Below, piece after piece: positions 9,228-22,016 of a DNA stretch of 64,000 nucleotides. Under the pieces are notes generated by a model. It was not told where the DNA came from and made no database searches. It saw only the letters and a list, made by a program, of their open reading frames with translations. Both the position numbers and the translations under genes were made by a program. The DNA comes from Smallanthus sonchifolius (Eukaryota; Streptophyta; Magnoliopsida; Asterales; Asteraceae), in the NCBI GenBank assembly GCA_023525975.1, contig CM042028.1:81963501-82027500 (forward strand), read 5' to 3'. Position 1 is the first letter of the stretch. The number at the start of each line of letters is the position of its first letter.

Positions 9228-11056
9228 TTGCCTTACTTATAAACCACTTCATAGTTTGTTTATCCATCTATGTGTAACAAGTTTTACCCATTTTCTCATT
9301 TCAAATTCCACACCAAACTCATTATTATGACATTGATTTTCATTCATTTTAGATTCATTTTAAATACATTTTAGCTTGTGAAACTCTTCTAAGGAGAATG
9401 TAAATCCAATAATTATAGGTTATATATCTCTTTTATAATAATTTATGTTTAAAGTCAGTGTAAAATCATTTTCAACTAAAGTTTTCAACATATTGGATTA
9501 TTGGTGTTAAAAAGAATAATGGTATAAAACTCACCTTCTTTATACAAGCTTTCATAATAATAGAGATGAAACATGGATACAAACTTGGCGATTAACTAAT
9601 TCAAGGCAAAGAAATATAATTTGTTTTCTAACAACATTACACACACGATAAGTTGAGATACCTAAAGCAAATCCTAAAATTAGGTCATTTCGTAATTAAA
9701 GTAATTATTTTGCTTAAAATCCTAATTATAAACTTACCATAATTACCGAATTAAACATGAGCATAAACCGCAAACAAACTCGTCACATTTAAATCACCGT
9801 ATTTGCCACCCGGTAAATTAACACAGGTAAAATCAAGAAAAATTTACACAGATATAACAAATCAACTAATTATTTAGAAAATTTTGGAATACTGACCGAA
9901 CATCTATGACCCGATGTTGATATTTACAGATGTGTGACAGTATAAACTCTGATTTTAGTAAATAATATGTTTATCAATTTCAGTGAATCCAACTGAACCT
10001 CCATAAAGCTGAACACCAAATTAAGCGTATCATCTATAATTTTAAACAATTATAAATTATTGATCTAATCATCATAATGCATACTTCAAAGGGATACAAC
10101 ATGAATTTCAAAGTCAAATATAATGACTTTTAAGATTAAAAAATTAGATGAATTATTGTCAAATAGAAGTTTCAATTTTGAACTCTAAAATGTACGTTTT
10201 TCTATAACAATCAAATCTAAAATATCACCGATCAAAATGAACTTATAACCTAACTGAAACATAACATTGATGGCCATATTAATTCCATGTATTAACTTCA
10301 TCGGTTCATTGTATAACATCGCAAATATAAATGCAAGATTAAAAACCAGTGAATGATATTGTAAAGTTCCGGGAGCCTATGACACCCCGAATACCAAAGT
10401 TGAAGAAATGAAGTCAAATATCACTGTCACTTACGGCCAGAACTATAAATCTAAATTTTGTTTGAGGCGCCCTAAATTTTGGGAGCTTAAAGTATGTCTA
10501 TCGAAAATTACTGATACCCTAATAATTCGACTGACCAGTTTACAGTTCGGGTAGATCGGGTTTTTGGTATGATGAATCGGGTAATGGTTTGCACATATTA
10601 TTCTCGGTTCAGGTATAGGGTATAAATATTTAAATTCTCCCAAATACCCAATTTATTTTAAGAATAACTTGATACGTTTTGATTTTGGTTATATTTTATG
10701 GTTTGTTGGACCTTTTAAAGTATACCCTATTTGCGAATTTATCGGAATCTTGATAGGTTGATGATAGCTCGATTCATTGTTCCATGCAAAGGTTCGAGCT
10801 TGCCGAAGACTTGTCTCTTGGGTTTGATTTACATTGCTTTGACTTTTATCTATGAATATATGTTTTAATTTACTTTGTTTTGACTTTTTTTTAACATATT
10901 TGGAATCTCACTTGTGTGTTGTGAAAATCCATGTTCAAGACGAAACGACAATATTGCCTCTAAATTTTTATGAAAACATCATATTTTCATTAATTTACTA
11001 TGAAACGGATATGTCTTATCCGTCGTGAACAAAATTTTCATCCGTAACACCAGACT
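9228..11056. other. Intergenic, no gene seen
   Basis: AT-rich sequence without protein-like ORFs. 10520-10625 has TCGGGT/GAACCG words resembling a decayed hAT MITE. 11025-11056 (GAACAAAATTTTCATCCGTAAC) is repeated at about 11082-11104 inside the next element. Otherwise nothing. Confidence 0.5.
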
Positions 11057-11241
11057 AAGGGGCTGTTTGATAGTCTTTTAATGAACAAAATTTTCATCCG
11101 TAACAAAATTCCATTAAGAGGCTACCTCTGAATCGGTCAGAGGTAGGAAGTGTTTGTTTCAGATTTTACCAGCCTCTTAATAGTTCATTCAGCCTCTTAA
11201 TGATTCAACTTTTAATGAACCAAACAGACAAACAACCCCTT
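11057..11241. mobile_element. Small MITE with AAGGGGYTGTTTG inverted ends
   Basis: The left end reads TAAGGGGCTGTTTGATAGTC and the right end, on the opposite strand, TAAGGGGTTGTTTGTC. Between them is 150 bp of noncoding DNA with repeated CCTCTTAATG words. GGGGTTGTTTG ends are common in plant PIF/hAT MITEs. The target duplication is ambiguous, so the superfamily is left open. Confidence 0.55.
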
Positions 11242-12066
11242 AACTAAACACATGTATATCTGCATAAAACCATGAACCCGTTTTACATATTTTTTTTAGT
11301 ATATTTGATGACATTGTCTTTAAACTATTTGTCTGGATGTTTTGACAATGAAATTTTTGTTTGAATGTTTATAACCTGTGAACGTGGGTACTACTCACAA
11401 GTGACGGGTAGTCGGGTACATACAAAAAAATTAACTTTTTTTTAGAACTGCATGTCAGTTAGGATGTTGCTAACCCCACCTAGCCCAGAGTTCAAGTCCT
11501 ACTACAGAGTGTGTTTTTGAAATTATGAAGTGCACCTTATGAAAATTGAACATGAGACCTTCACAAGATGAAAGCCTTATGGCAACCCCCCTGACCACCA
11601 GACCAAAGGCCTGATGGAACAAAAAATTTAACTAAGTGACGGATAAGTAACGGGTGAAAGAAAATCACCGAAAGATGCATTTAAGTATTTAAATCTATAT
11701 TGTTTAATAAATAAAGGTTTTTGTTTGACACTTTTCACTCTCCTATGCATCCTTAACTTTTTTTCTCGCCTTTCTCTCCTATTAGTTACACAAATTTCTG
11801 TAATTGTTTTTATAATTTTTTGTTTCCCGCATCTCTCTCCTGTTAAATAATAATGATTTTTATAAAACGTTTTTTATTTAAAAAAAATGATTTGTTCATA
11901 AAACATTTTTATAAATTGAACAATTTTTCATTCTTTTTATAAAACATTTAAAAAAATTAATTATATATGGTTTCTAGAATTTATATTAAAAACCCACGTA
12001 ATATGTTATAAATATGTAATATGTAAATCTTTATTGCTAAGTATATATAACATTACATTTATTTAA
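11242..12066. other. Intergenic, possible interior of a Helitron
   Basis: 11445-11610 contains a SINE-like stretch (GAGTTCAAGTCC resembles a pol III B box) but no clear ends. The rest is AT-rich. Since a Helitron 3' end follows at 12067-12095, part of this DNA may be Helitron body; the 5' TC end was not located. Confidence 0.35.
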
Positions 12067-12095
12067 CCCGTGTAATACACGGGGTTATAACCTAG
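12067..12095 (+). mobile_element. Helitron 3' terminus
   Basis: CCCGTGT (12067-12073), loop AAT, ACACGGG (12077-12083) form a perfect 7-bp stem; eight bases later comes CTAG (12092-12095) followed by T. A small GC-rich hairpin shortly before CTRR, with insertion before T, is the defining Helitron 3' end. The body would extend leftwards. No RepHel protein is present, so the element is non-autonomous. Confidence 0.6.
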
Positions 12096-13600
12096 TATGA
12101 TGAATAAACTAACATAAAATTAAAATAAAATAATAATATAAAATAAGAATGAGTGTGATTTTTTATGAAGCACGTGAGCAAGATATAATGATGAAGATGA
12201 TTTGCTGGGAGCGTTTTCACGTGTTAATATGGGGCACACCATGTTACGCTCCTCCTTTGTTTTTTACATTTCTTTTTTTCTTTATATTACAGTAGCTTTA
12301 AACCGTGTGTTACACGAAATGAAATGTTAATATTACATTGATAAATATTTTAACACTATTTTACTCTAGTTTTAAATTTGATGGGTCCCGTCTTCATTTC
12401 TGTTACTCGAAGTAAGCAATAAGTAGAACCACAGTTTTTAAATTTTAATTTTGGGGGTCCTATTTAGAAAGCGATAATAATTTATCTTAGGTTGAATACT
12501 ACAAAATCATAGATAAATTATAAACATTTAAGAATTTTCATTACCAATTTCAAGCATTTGGGTGATCTTTCTTCGTCTGATACATCAACAATCTCATTCA
12601 CTCTTTCTAAAGGACTATATGGTTCACAAGAACCATCTAAGCCTGCTATTTCTTCTTACTTTTCTTGTTTTTCTATCTCTAAGACATGTATCAAGAACAG
12701 AAGTAAAACATATTGATACAAACTCTTTCACAAATTAACAACATAATACTTTACATTATTGCGTATAAGAATACTACCAGAACCAATAGAATGTAGCTTA
12801 TTACAACACTAATTGTCCTCACATTTACCTTGATAAGTAATTTTTTGGTCAAGTTCATACTTGACTTTCCTCCCCCTTGGTAATTTCAATCACCTACAAA
12901 CTTGAGATATTGGCGATAATATTCGTTTTTTCGGTCTATATGCTTAGGCACATGTCATACGTGGAGATAATATTTCGATTCATCAAAATCAAATGTCATA
13001 CACGGCACACGTTATATGTGGCGATAATATTTCGATTCATCAAAATCAAATGTCTTACACACCATAATGTTGTTACAAACAACATAACTTGTTTTAATAC
13101 TTGTGTACCTAATTGAAGTCCATATTAAGTACCCGTCACAGAAGCAAAATCAAACCTGGGAGAACTTGAAAGTTGTGATGCTCTTTTAGCTAAACGTTAA
13201 TTGAAAGGACCAAAAAAATAAACCCATTGGCAGTTTTTGTTTTACCTAAGATCTTGTGGGCGCAACAATGGCATACTAGAACCATTGATGTTGCTCTATT
13301 TATCATTATCAGCATAAACAGGTCTAACTGGAGAAGTCAACATCAATCCATGGTTAATTCTTCATGTGCGTTTCTAATTAATAAAATAGTTATTTATGTT
13401 AAACCACATGGACTAAAACTGTATTTAACTCTATTATTATTCTCGTCACTAAAAGTGTTATTTAGCAATAATGAAAGGACTATTTTTGCAAATTACTTAT
13501 TTGTTTCTTCAGTTCAAACGGTTTTAAATGTTTTGTGTGGTTCCATCCTTTAATTCTCCTCAGTCCTCCCTCGAATTAGCCTCACCACCAATCTACCCCT
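12096..13600. other. Intergenic, with a short tandem duplication
   Basis: 12305-12330 (ACCGTGTGTTACACG) is a possible decayed Helitron end on the other strand. 12960-13055 holds a two-copy tandem repeat of about 59 bp built on GATAATATTTCGATTCATCA. No protein-like ORF is seen. Confidence 0.5.
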
Positions 13601-14647
13601 CATTACAGGTTAACGACGGTGATTGGTGGCGGGGAACAACGAGCCACGGCTGAATTGCTGGTGCCGGCGTGGATATATTGACAAATTCAATTCGTTCTTA
13701 AATCACATACCGCTCGCCATCGTTTTCCAATTCTCCGGTATTAGGTAAATTTCCATTACTTAACGTTTTTTAGCAATCGAATCTAGAATTGGATTCCAAA
13801 TTAATTGCCAATGGAGATTTCAATCGACTGGCTTTGCGCGATCTATGTTCAATTTGTGCATACATTTCATTTCAATTTCATAAGTTATTTGATTCATCAA
13901 CTAATCTAGGTTAACATGAAAATTGTAATGAATTGGATCGGTTAACAATACGTTTTGATTCGTTACTATCTGCTGGTAACGTGGATTTTATGATTGCAAT
14001 TGCGTTCTATCGTTAAGTGTTGATCATTTGACAGGAAAACGCTTAAAATCAGAGGAAAACAAGTTATGGAAATTAGCCACGAAGAAATTCCGTTGATAGC
14101 CAACAAAAGCGAACCGGTACCTCCTCCATTATCTGGTCCATCGTCAACAATCGTCATTCATCGGAAATGTTGCAGTCTGAACAAAAACAGGTCAACATTG
14201 ATGGGAAGAGATTGTTCTATCTCCCAAGCAAGGGATTCATGGGACCGTCTGTTTGATGAAGCTTACCGAGCAGATGTTGAGATTCATACCGATAGCGATG
14301 CCATCATCTATGCACATGCTAGTATACTTGTAAGTCCAATCGTTGTATAAATCATGATACAGATTTATGTGTTTTAGGCTAAAAAATGAAAGGATTGAAG
14401 ATTGCAAAATTTGGGGGAAAATCTTGTTTGACAAAATTGGGGCCCTAATTGATGGAATTCGGGTATGACAGCTGGGCCAAACCGCCGTAGATGTTTGCCA
14501 CATGATCCGGCTCGTCGAGACTTTTCCTTCCACTGGTTATGGGCCCCGTAACTCCACTCCTAACCCAAGTTATGATCGTTTGAAGTTTGAGCTTTTTCTG
14601 CCATGTTTCCCCTTGTCCAACCGGTCCAAATAAGAGTTTGCCAACTC

Positions 14648-14754
14648 CAATGTGGGGCTAGCCCACTTGGTAGAGTTTTAGAGGGGAGGTCCCAGAGTAG
14701 TTTAGAATTATTGGTGTAAAGTAGAGTAGGAATAAGATTTGCCGTTAAAAAAAA
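14648..14754 (+). mobile_element. SINE-like insertion in intron 1 of the BT pseudogene
   Basis: Ends in GCCGTTAAAAAAAAA and is bounded by 15-bp target duplications differing at two positions: AGAGTTTGCCAACTC (14633-14647) and AGAGTCTGCTAACTC (14755-14769). About 107 bp, probably 5'-truncated. Its 3' tail matches the SINEs at 22017, 47320 and 56308. Confidence 0.6.
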
Positions 14755-15560
14755 AGAGTCTGCTAACTCTTGGATCAGCTCCTCTTCACTCATTCACGCA
14801 AAGTTTAACATCATCTTGATTTGATCGATTCTTTTACACAACAGGGTATTGCCTCTCCTGTTTTCAGAGGCATGCTTAAGAAAACGAAAAGCAAGTATCA
14901 AATTTCAATTAACGGGGTACCGCCAGAGGCTGTTCGCATATTTACCCGGTTCTTGTACTCTTCATGGTATATATTTAATAGCAAATCTTTCAAGTGTGTA
15001 TTGCAACTTAAATCTGTTGTGAATGGCTGTATGCCTTATGTTTCTTTCATTATCTTGGTGTAGCTATGAAGAAGCACAAATGGAGGAACATATACTATCC
15101 CTGTTGGTGCTTTCCCATGCTTTTGCAGTACCTCAATTGAAACAAGTGTGCGAGTGTCAACTTGAACACAAATTGCTGAACATGGAAAACGTGGTCGATG
15201 TGTTTCAGCTTGCAGTACTATGTGATGCTCCTAGACTTACTATCATCTGCCAGCGGTTTGTTCTAATGTGCTTCAAAGCAGCATCTTGCTCTGCAGGATG
15301 GAAGGCCATGAGAGCAAGCCATCCACATATTGAAAAGAAGCTTGTTGAATCTTTAAAGTTTGAAGACCATGTAAGCATATGTATATTCATATTGTACATT
15401 TGATCGATTTCCTATTGTCTTGTTCTGATTAACCTCTAATTTTGACTATTTAGAGACAAAAAGAGAAGATGAGAAAGTTGAATGAGAGGAAAGTTTGAAA
15501 CACTTGTTCATATATGCAGAGATGGTTGTAGGTCAACTGGTGAACACAATAAGGTATTGA

Positions 15561-16267
15561 TAGGGGCGGCAATTCCTTACACGACACGAACACAACATGA
15601 AAATGAACAGTTTTTGGGTCGACTAATATAACCCTTTTTATTAAGCAGGTCAACCAGAACACGACACGTTTTATAAATGGGTTAACATGAACATGAACCA
15701 TTTAATAAATAGGTTAACCTATTAACCCGTTTAAGAGTTTTCTAATAGTTTCTACTTGGATGTTATTGAGGATTATTATAAAAGTGTTAAAATTTAAGTT
15801 CGATTTCTTATTTTTTTAATTTTCCCTGACTATTAATTTTCAAAAGTAAAATTAAATTTTTAGTCTTTGAAATTTTTATAACCTCTTAATTTAAAAAAAA
15901 ATGTATTTATTAGTTCTAACTACCCATTTTCCAAGCCTTTTCATTACCTTCTTCTAATCTAGAGCTAAATATATAAAACCAAGTTTGTTAATTGTGAATG
16001 AGAGATAAAGAAACTAAAATAATTTAAAGGACACCAATTACAAAAGGGTTTCATTTGAGCCGTAGTAGTTGATTGTTTAAATTGCTACTAAGCCACTAAG
16101 GTATTACTCATATTCACAATTGAACATTAAACGGCTTGATCAGAAACAAGTCCCGAGCGCGACACAATTTTTAGTGGGTTCGACACAACACGAATAAATG
16201 GATGGGTCGTGTTCGAGTTGAAGAATTTAACCCACCAACTTGCCAACCCGACACGATTGACACCCGT
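15561..16267. mobile_element. Non-autonomous hAT element inserted in BT exon 4
   Basis: Both flanks carry GGTATTGA (15553-15560 and 16268-16275), an 8-bp target duplication. The ends are imperfect inverted repeats (TAGGGGCGGCAAT against ACGGGTGTCAAT) followed by ACACGACACG-type words on both sides. There is no transposase ORF. The duplicated octamer is BT coding sequence (Lys-Val-Leu), and the exon reading frame matches across one copy of it, so the insertion point is exact. Confidence 0.85.
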
Positions 16268-16710
16268 GGTATTGAAACAGGATCAAGAGCCTTGCAGGTA
16301 TGAGGCTAACAAAGGGCTTGAATCTCTTCTTCAACATTTTTGTGGATGCAAGTTGAGAGTAGCTGGTGGCTGCCCTCATTGCAAAAGAATGAGGCAGCTT
16401 TTGGAGCTGCATTCTCGAATCTGTGCTGATTCTGATGTTTGCAGGGTTCCTTTATGCAAGTGGGTGTTGAATACATGTTTTGATTCTTTATTGACTTATA
16501 ACACCCACTTCATATAAATAATCATTTAACTTATTTAGAAAATTGTTTGAAAGCAGGAAGCTTAAGCAACGGAACATAAAAGAAAACAAGAAGAAGAAAA
16601 AGAACAAGAACAAGGACAAGGACGAGATGAAATGGAAAATACTGGTGAGGAAAATCATGAGAACGAAGAGCATCACCGGAGCTCCATATTTCACGTTGGC
16701 ATCATCATGA

Positions 16711-18295
16711 GGACGAGGGTTAGCAACTCACATGTAGCCTTAGTAATAGAATAAAATTCACAACTGTTGTCGTTTTGTTTCCATGATCATACACAAGAAC
16801 AAAAGTATAGTATATATTTTGTTCTTGCTTTGATTGTACATCTCTGTGTACACTGAAATCTTTCATGAATCAGGACAACATTGAGGAAGTCGAACAATTT
16901 TAATCTACACAAGTAAGAAAACCCCAATCGGCTAATCATGTATGCCTTAAATTCCTTCTTTCCTACAGTTTTTTGAGATGTTATATAAAAAAAGTTAAAG
17001 AAATGTTTTTTTTTATCATCATATCATATATATAGCAATTTTTAGTTCAATGATTGAACGCCCACATGGGTGTGTGCAGATTGGTAAGGCAAAACTGAAA
17101 CGGGCCGACTAGACCGAACAAGTTATGTTATATGAAGAGGTCACCCCTAAGTCAACCCGTCTGGAGCATCAAGCTCTGGAATAGCACATCTGGGACTGAG
17201 TCCGGACTCTCATTAAACTCAAAGATTCAGACCTGCACTCCCATAACAAAGAGTTGCAAATCGCACGGGGTCTGTAGCAGGACACCGTATTAACTGAACA
17301 AACGTAAAACCTGGGTGAAAATACAGAGGCATATAGTATGACTTGACCACATCAGCGGCTCATTATACGCATATCAACAAGATCCCCTATTAGTGAGAGA
17401 GCTATTAACATAGGAAAGGAATAAGTGATGGGACATCTAGTACATCCGAAAAATGAACCACTATAGAAAACGACCTTAACCACCGATGACATGTATGCAT
17501 ATCAACAAGATCCCGTCATTGGATAAGGATTGAGCATTAAAAATTTACATATTTTACATAGTAGGCTCAAGAAAACAAGGGCGGGCTTAACCGATTTACC
17601 GAATAATAGCAAACTTTCGGGTACAGCCTACAGGGACTTGGTTTTTCTTTTGTCTGACTCGACCTTGGGCCCAGCATCTCTAGGTCCGTTGAGCCCCGTG
17701 AAACGGCTTCCGTCTCAAAACCCTACATTAATTTAGTTTCAGAGAACGTGGGAAAATCATAGCATTTCGATCGCCATTACTGTATGAAACTTGCGAAGAA
17801 GCTTATGAGGATTGGCATTTTATCAGTCTCCTGGTGTGCGGTAAGTGATCTCGATCTCGCACATTTGGTTCTTGATAGAACAGGGTGGTTTTAATTACAT
17901 AAAACTTAACACTATCTTTAATCTTTTAGACGACCGTTTGCCTAATGTTGGTGGAAGTTTTATTTGGATTATTCAATCTTTAATGGTGTTCAAGCATATG
18001 AAAAGGGACAAATTATAGCATGATGCCCTTGATAAAAAAAACATTTATTTTCTTTTAAAAATGTATACAAGGAAATAAGATTACTTCAATTATCAGTATG
18101 TATTCTATACCACGTTAGAAGATCCATGAGATGCCAAGTTTTCCACTATCTTCTTCTTCCTCTTGACCATTTGGACTCTAATTTCATGATCTTCTCTTTG
18201 TTCTATGCTCAAAAAATAAGAAGATACACCTATATTTTTACAAGATGCATTTCCCATTTCAATCTTGTAACAAAGTGTTGAGTCGTATCAGATTC
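16711..18295. other. Intergenic, 3' sides of BT and formin genes
   Basis: 16711-17050 is the probable BT 3' UTR and flank. 17080-17770 is a more GC-rich block of uncertain origin with the word CATATCAACAAGATCCC at about 17366 and 17497; it may be an old LTR fragment but no ends were found. 18000-18295 is the probable 3' UTR of the minus-strand formin. Confidence 0.45.
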
Positions 18296-21124
18296 TCATG
18301 GCGAAGAATATGAGCTTTCATCATCGGAACTTATAGTATGATGCACATTGTATCTGTCCAAAACTGGTAAAGATGCAGTGGGAGCAATCCTGAATGATCT
18401 GGCTGAACCCATCATAGTTCTATCCTGCATTTGACCGACCTCCTTGCAAACACGATCCAATATTCCTAGAAAATCCCTTACAATCATAAATATTCTGAAC
18501 GGTTGGGCCCCTTCTCGTGCGGTGTCACCATGGAAATACTCAGTCACGTCTCTCACAGACGCCAACGCCTTTCTTTCATCAATCTTGATTTTTGCAATTT
18601 CTATTTCTGCTTCTTTTAAAAACATTTTCATCGACTCAAAGAAGTTTCCTTGCATGTCGGGCTTCTCTTGACCCGTTATTCTAATCTTCTGAAGCCCCAT
18701 TTCAAGCTTTGCCACATACCCACTTAAAACATCTGAATCCATTCCTGCTGCTTTTTTAACATTACTTAATTCTCTACTCAGCCCACTAACAACTTGCAAC
18801 CCTTGATTCTTAAAACCATTGTTTTTAGCATCATGATCTGAGCCTTCTGTTCTGATAATCTCTTGAACTACAAAGTGAAGTAATGTGGTTTTGCCATCTG
18901 TTCCTTTTATATCTACTAGTTTTAAGAGAGTGCCAAGTTTAAAAGCTGTAGCTTCACCGCGATTGGTACCAACATTCATTCGATTACCCGTTCGCAAAAC
19001 AGCTTCTAGAAGTTTAAGGAAAAGACGACTGTTCTTTAGCTCCTCACTTGCTTCCTGATAGAAATTTGTATATAATAAGCTACAAAAATAACTAAAAACA
19101 TCAAATTCTGGAGCATGTTGGCAAATATGAAAATGAAATACCTCTAGTGTTAAAAAGGAAGTCCTGAGATATTTGACTTCTGTTTCAAAGTTTGCTCTGT
19201 AAAGCATGGCTTCAACTCTTTTAAATGCAAATGGTATATCAAGTATTGCCTTTAGAAATCTCTCTGCAGACCCTAGTTTTGACACTTCACCTTTATAATC
19301 TCTAAGCTTGATCTCTTCTTCTTTGGTTGGAGCCATCTTTACCAGTGTTTCTAAAAGCTCAGCACCTAACCCTTCTGGATTTCCTGTTATAAGCCCAATA
19401 AACTTGTAACTTGTTAGCTACCAGTAAAAAATTACAAAAGTTGTATAAAGTTTGTAAACAAATTACCATCTAGAAGTGCATCAGAGACTTCATCCCTAGT
19501 TACATTCAATGCTCTCAGTAGAATGGCTATGTTTTGTGACTTTTTTGGATCCAAGACTCTGTTTTCCTTTACAACCGGAGGTAGAACCGATCTACGGGTC
19601 TCTTTTTTTTTCACTGGAGCACCAGAATTACATCCAAAAAGGGATTCCATCATGTCCTCGTTTAATCTACACCACAATGAGAAAATCATACATATTAAAC
19701 ATTAGTTTTTTGGACTAAAATGATGTGTTTGTAATTATGTATACTTACTGGAAGGAGCTTGATTTTAACTGGTCCCAGACGGTTGCTCTATCGGAAGTTG
19801 CTCGTACTTTGTCCCAGTGTAGAGGCTTCAGCTTAGGTTTCGACCCGTCTGCATCATCAGCTTCAACACCATTGTTGTTTGCTTCCTCCAATGGCTTTCC
19901 TTTTACAATTCCATGGATTACTTTAGGACTAAGACTTCTTGATTCCGGCATTGCCACTTGAGTGCAAGTCGGTTTCACCGGAGAAATTCTCATCTTTTGT
20001 TGTGTTGGTATTCCTGGAGGTGGAGGAGGAGGAGGAGGAGGTGGTGGTGGTGGTGGAACTAGTTTATGCTTCTGTGGAGATTGATTGTTTACTGTATGCA
20101 AACGTGTCATATCTGGTGGAGGTGGTGCTGCCAATTCGGTTCTTCTGGGACCATATGTTATTGCTAACGGCTGAGTGTACTCCGTCGATGGCGGAGGTAG
20201 TGGCGGCCGTGGTGGTGCAGCCGGTGGAGAAGACGAAACCGAAAGTCTGGACCTTGGTGAAGTTCTTTTGGAATGAGGGACAGGGCTAGTCGAGCGCGCT
20301 TCGCTTTTTTGTGCGATAAGCGCGCTACAACTATTACTGTTACTCGAATTATTTTGTTTTGGTTTTCGAATTGAATACCCATCCTCTGTGCTTGCATTTG
20401 ATCCATGAGGGGTGTAATAATCATGGCTTTCTTCATCCGATGAAGACGAAGACATCGCCGGCGGGGAAGTGATGGTCGGTGGTGGCTGGGGTTTACTCAG
20501 CGGTGGAAGCGGTTGAAGATCAGGACTGGGTCTGTACCGGTCTGATGCTTTAACCGAACCCAATTTATGATAAGGTGAATCAATTGGTGGATCATTGGTG
20601 GGTTCGCTGACGGATCTCGGTGGCTCGACAGTCCCAATGTACAGAAAGGTAGACGGTGGACTGTTATCTTCATTATTCCGGCGTGAATTCCGTCCACCAA
20701 CGAGCTTTTGTGTTTCAGTTTGGTGTTTAGACTTATGTTTGTAGACGTAGAATGCTAATGCTGAGAGCATACCCAGAGTGACAACCCCAACTGAAATTGC
20801 AACCGCTATTTTCTTGGCGGGTTTGGTGGGTGGTTGTGGGGCAATGGGGTGTGACACCGAGGTGTTACTTGTATCGGCTCCGACCACGACTGGTGGGACT
20901 GGTGTCGGTGGTGGCTGCAATTGGGCCTGATCTGGTATCGGCCCATATGGATTTTCGTTGAAGAAAGGCTGGTCGGGGGTGTTGGTGGCAGGGGGCGACG
21001 GTGGTGGGAGTTGTGTCTCTGGCGGTGGCTCGGAACTGACCGGAAAAAGTGGCTGGTGGAGAATTCTTCGAGTGGGATGGGCGGAGAGTAAAGTTAAAAA
21101 AGATAGGATAAAAAGGAGTCTCAT
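18296..21124 (-). CDS. Class I (transmembrane) formin-like protein, FH1/FH6 type
   Basis: Formins nucleate and elongate actin filaments; class I plant formins sit in the plasma membrane and link actin to the wall. Exons: 21124-19749, 19666-19467, 19383-19142, 19054-18296; the phases agree and give 858 residues. Order: signal peptide (about 1-15), the conserved RRILHQPLFP near 19-28, Pro-rich extracellular part, one membrane helix (about 106-128) followed by basic KHKSKH, the conserved FLYIGT and ERYRPSPELQPLPPL-like block, an FH1 run of 14 prolines near 358-373, then FH2 from KLKPLHWDKV (about 432) through the FH2 hallmark GNRMNVGTNRGEA to about 830. The start is the first ATG before the signal peptide. 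The three FH2 introns are normal for the family. No damage seen. Confidence 0.93.
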
Positions 21125-21420
21125 ATTGTTGCTAATGGGGATTGTGTAGTGATGTTTTGGTCACACAATTCATGTTATCCTCGTTTGTTTTCTCGTATAG
21201 TGTCATTAAGATTAGCAATTGTGTGTGAGAGAGAGAGAGAGAGTAAACAATAGAAGGAAGGATTTGTGAAGCTTCTCTGATCTGCAAGATCTGGATGCCA
21301 TCTCACCCGTTGAGGGAAGATGGTTATGGTGTTTGGATGACGTCAGCAAGTGCTGCAGTTTATTATATTTTATTTTTTTAAATATATTTGGAACGGGAAA
21401 AAAGAAGGTGACCACAGAAA
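21125..21420 (-). promoter_or_regulatory. Formin leader and proximal promoter, with TGACGTCA site
   Basis: The minus strand upstream of the formin ATG has a (CT)n run at 21225-21243, typical of plant leaders, and an AT-rich ATATAATAAA near 21360 as a weak TATA candidate. TGACGTCA at 21338-21345 is a perfect bZIP (TGA/CRE type) palindrome close to the likely start site. Function is inferred from motif and position only. Confidence 0.4.
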
Positions 21421-22006
21421 ATGATTAGTAAATCTAGCGGAATGTGTAGGTAGGTACAAGTGGTTGCAGCAGTGTTATCTGCCTTTGGGGATTTTTGTTC
21501 TGGAATAAGGGAAGGACTTTATTGATGGGGCTGTTTAATGTTTATGACTTGATGTTAATGGAGAGCCTGACTTATTGATTGAGAAAAAGGCTTTTGGTGG
21601 GGGTGTAATTGACAACCCAAATCTCTTTTAATTGTTAAATATATTTTTTTTTCTTTTTCAAAAGTTAATGTAAATTAATTAAATATTTATATGTTTTCAA
21701 AAATAACCTTAATTTGGTTGTTAATTACAACTTTTATAACAATCTTTAGATCTACCATAGATCTATTATCTAGGTGTAGAATTAATGGAGAACCAATTTA
21801 AAATAAAATCCTCTAGTAACTTCATAAGCATTTGTATCTATTTAGAGAAGACAAGCATATGTAGTGGGACGCTTAAATATATCACATTTATGCCAACATA
21901 TATAAATGTTAAATGTTTTTATTGGGGTTGTCTACTTCAAGTTGGTTTTTAGGGTAAATCATGCAAGCAACCGTCTGACCAAACGCATTTGCAAGAATAG
22001 CCATAT
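21421..22006. other. Intergenic, no gene seen
   Basis: AT-rich upstream flank of the formin. No repeat ends or protein-like ORFs seen. Confidence 0.5.
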
Positions 22007-22016
22007 AACTTTACTA

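Larger units (their letters stand above)
14066..16710 (+). pseudogene. BTB/POZ and TAZ zinc-finger (BT1-BT5 type) gene, broken by frameshift and hAT insertion
   Basis: Plant BT proteins are calmodulin-binding scaffolds of CUL3 ubiquitin ligases and nuclear regulators of nitrogen, sugar and hormone responses. Exons read 14066-14329, 14845-14966 and 15064-15370 in a consistent frame: BTB fold (SWDRLFDEAYRADVEIHTDS, RIFTRFLYSSCY) and BACK-like helices (NVVDVFQLAVLCDAPRL). Exon 4 starts at 15454. After NERK, about eight to ten usual residues are missing and the frame shifts into TGA at 15496-15498, giving a predicted 245-residue product without TAZ. The correct frame resumes at 15494 (ETLVHICRDGC) but is interrupted at 15561 by a 707-bp hAT element, then continues 16276-16459 (TAZ: Cys/His pattern, CKLRVAGGCPHCKRMRQLLE) and exon 5, 16557-16710 (WKILVRKIMRTK, stop TGA). 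A leader intron with acceptor TTTGACAG just before 14035 is likely. Confidence 0.85.

Noticed and set aside
15494..15520. A 27-bp GT...AG segment in BT exon 4 as a micro-intron
   Set aside because: Too short to be spliced and it encodes the conserved ETLVHIC; a deletion with frameshift explains it better.
18444..20289. Plus-strand ORFs across the formin
   Set aside because: Shadows of the minus-strand formin exons; the Pro-codon run is read as Glu/Val on the other strand.
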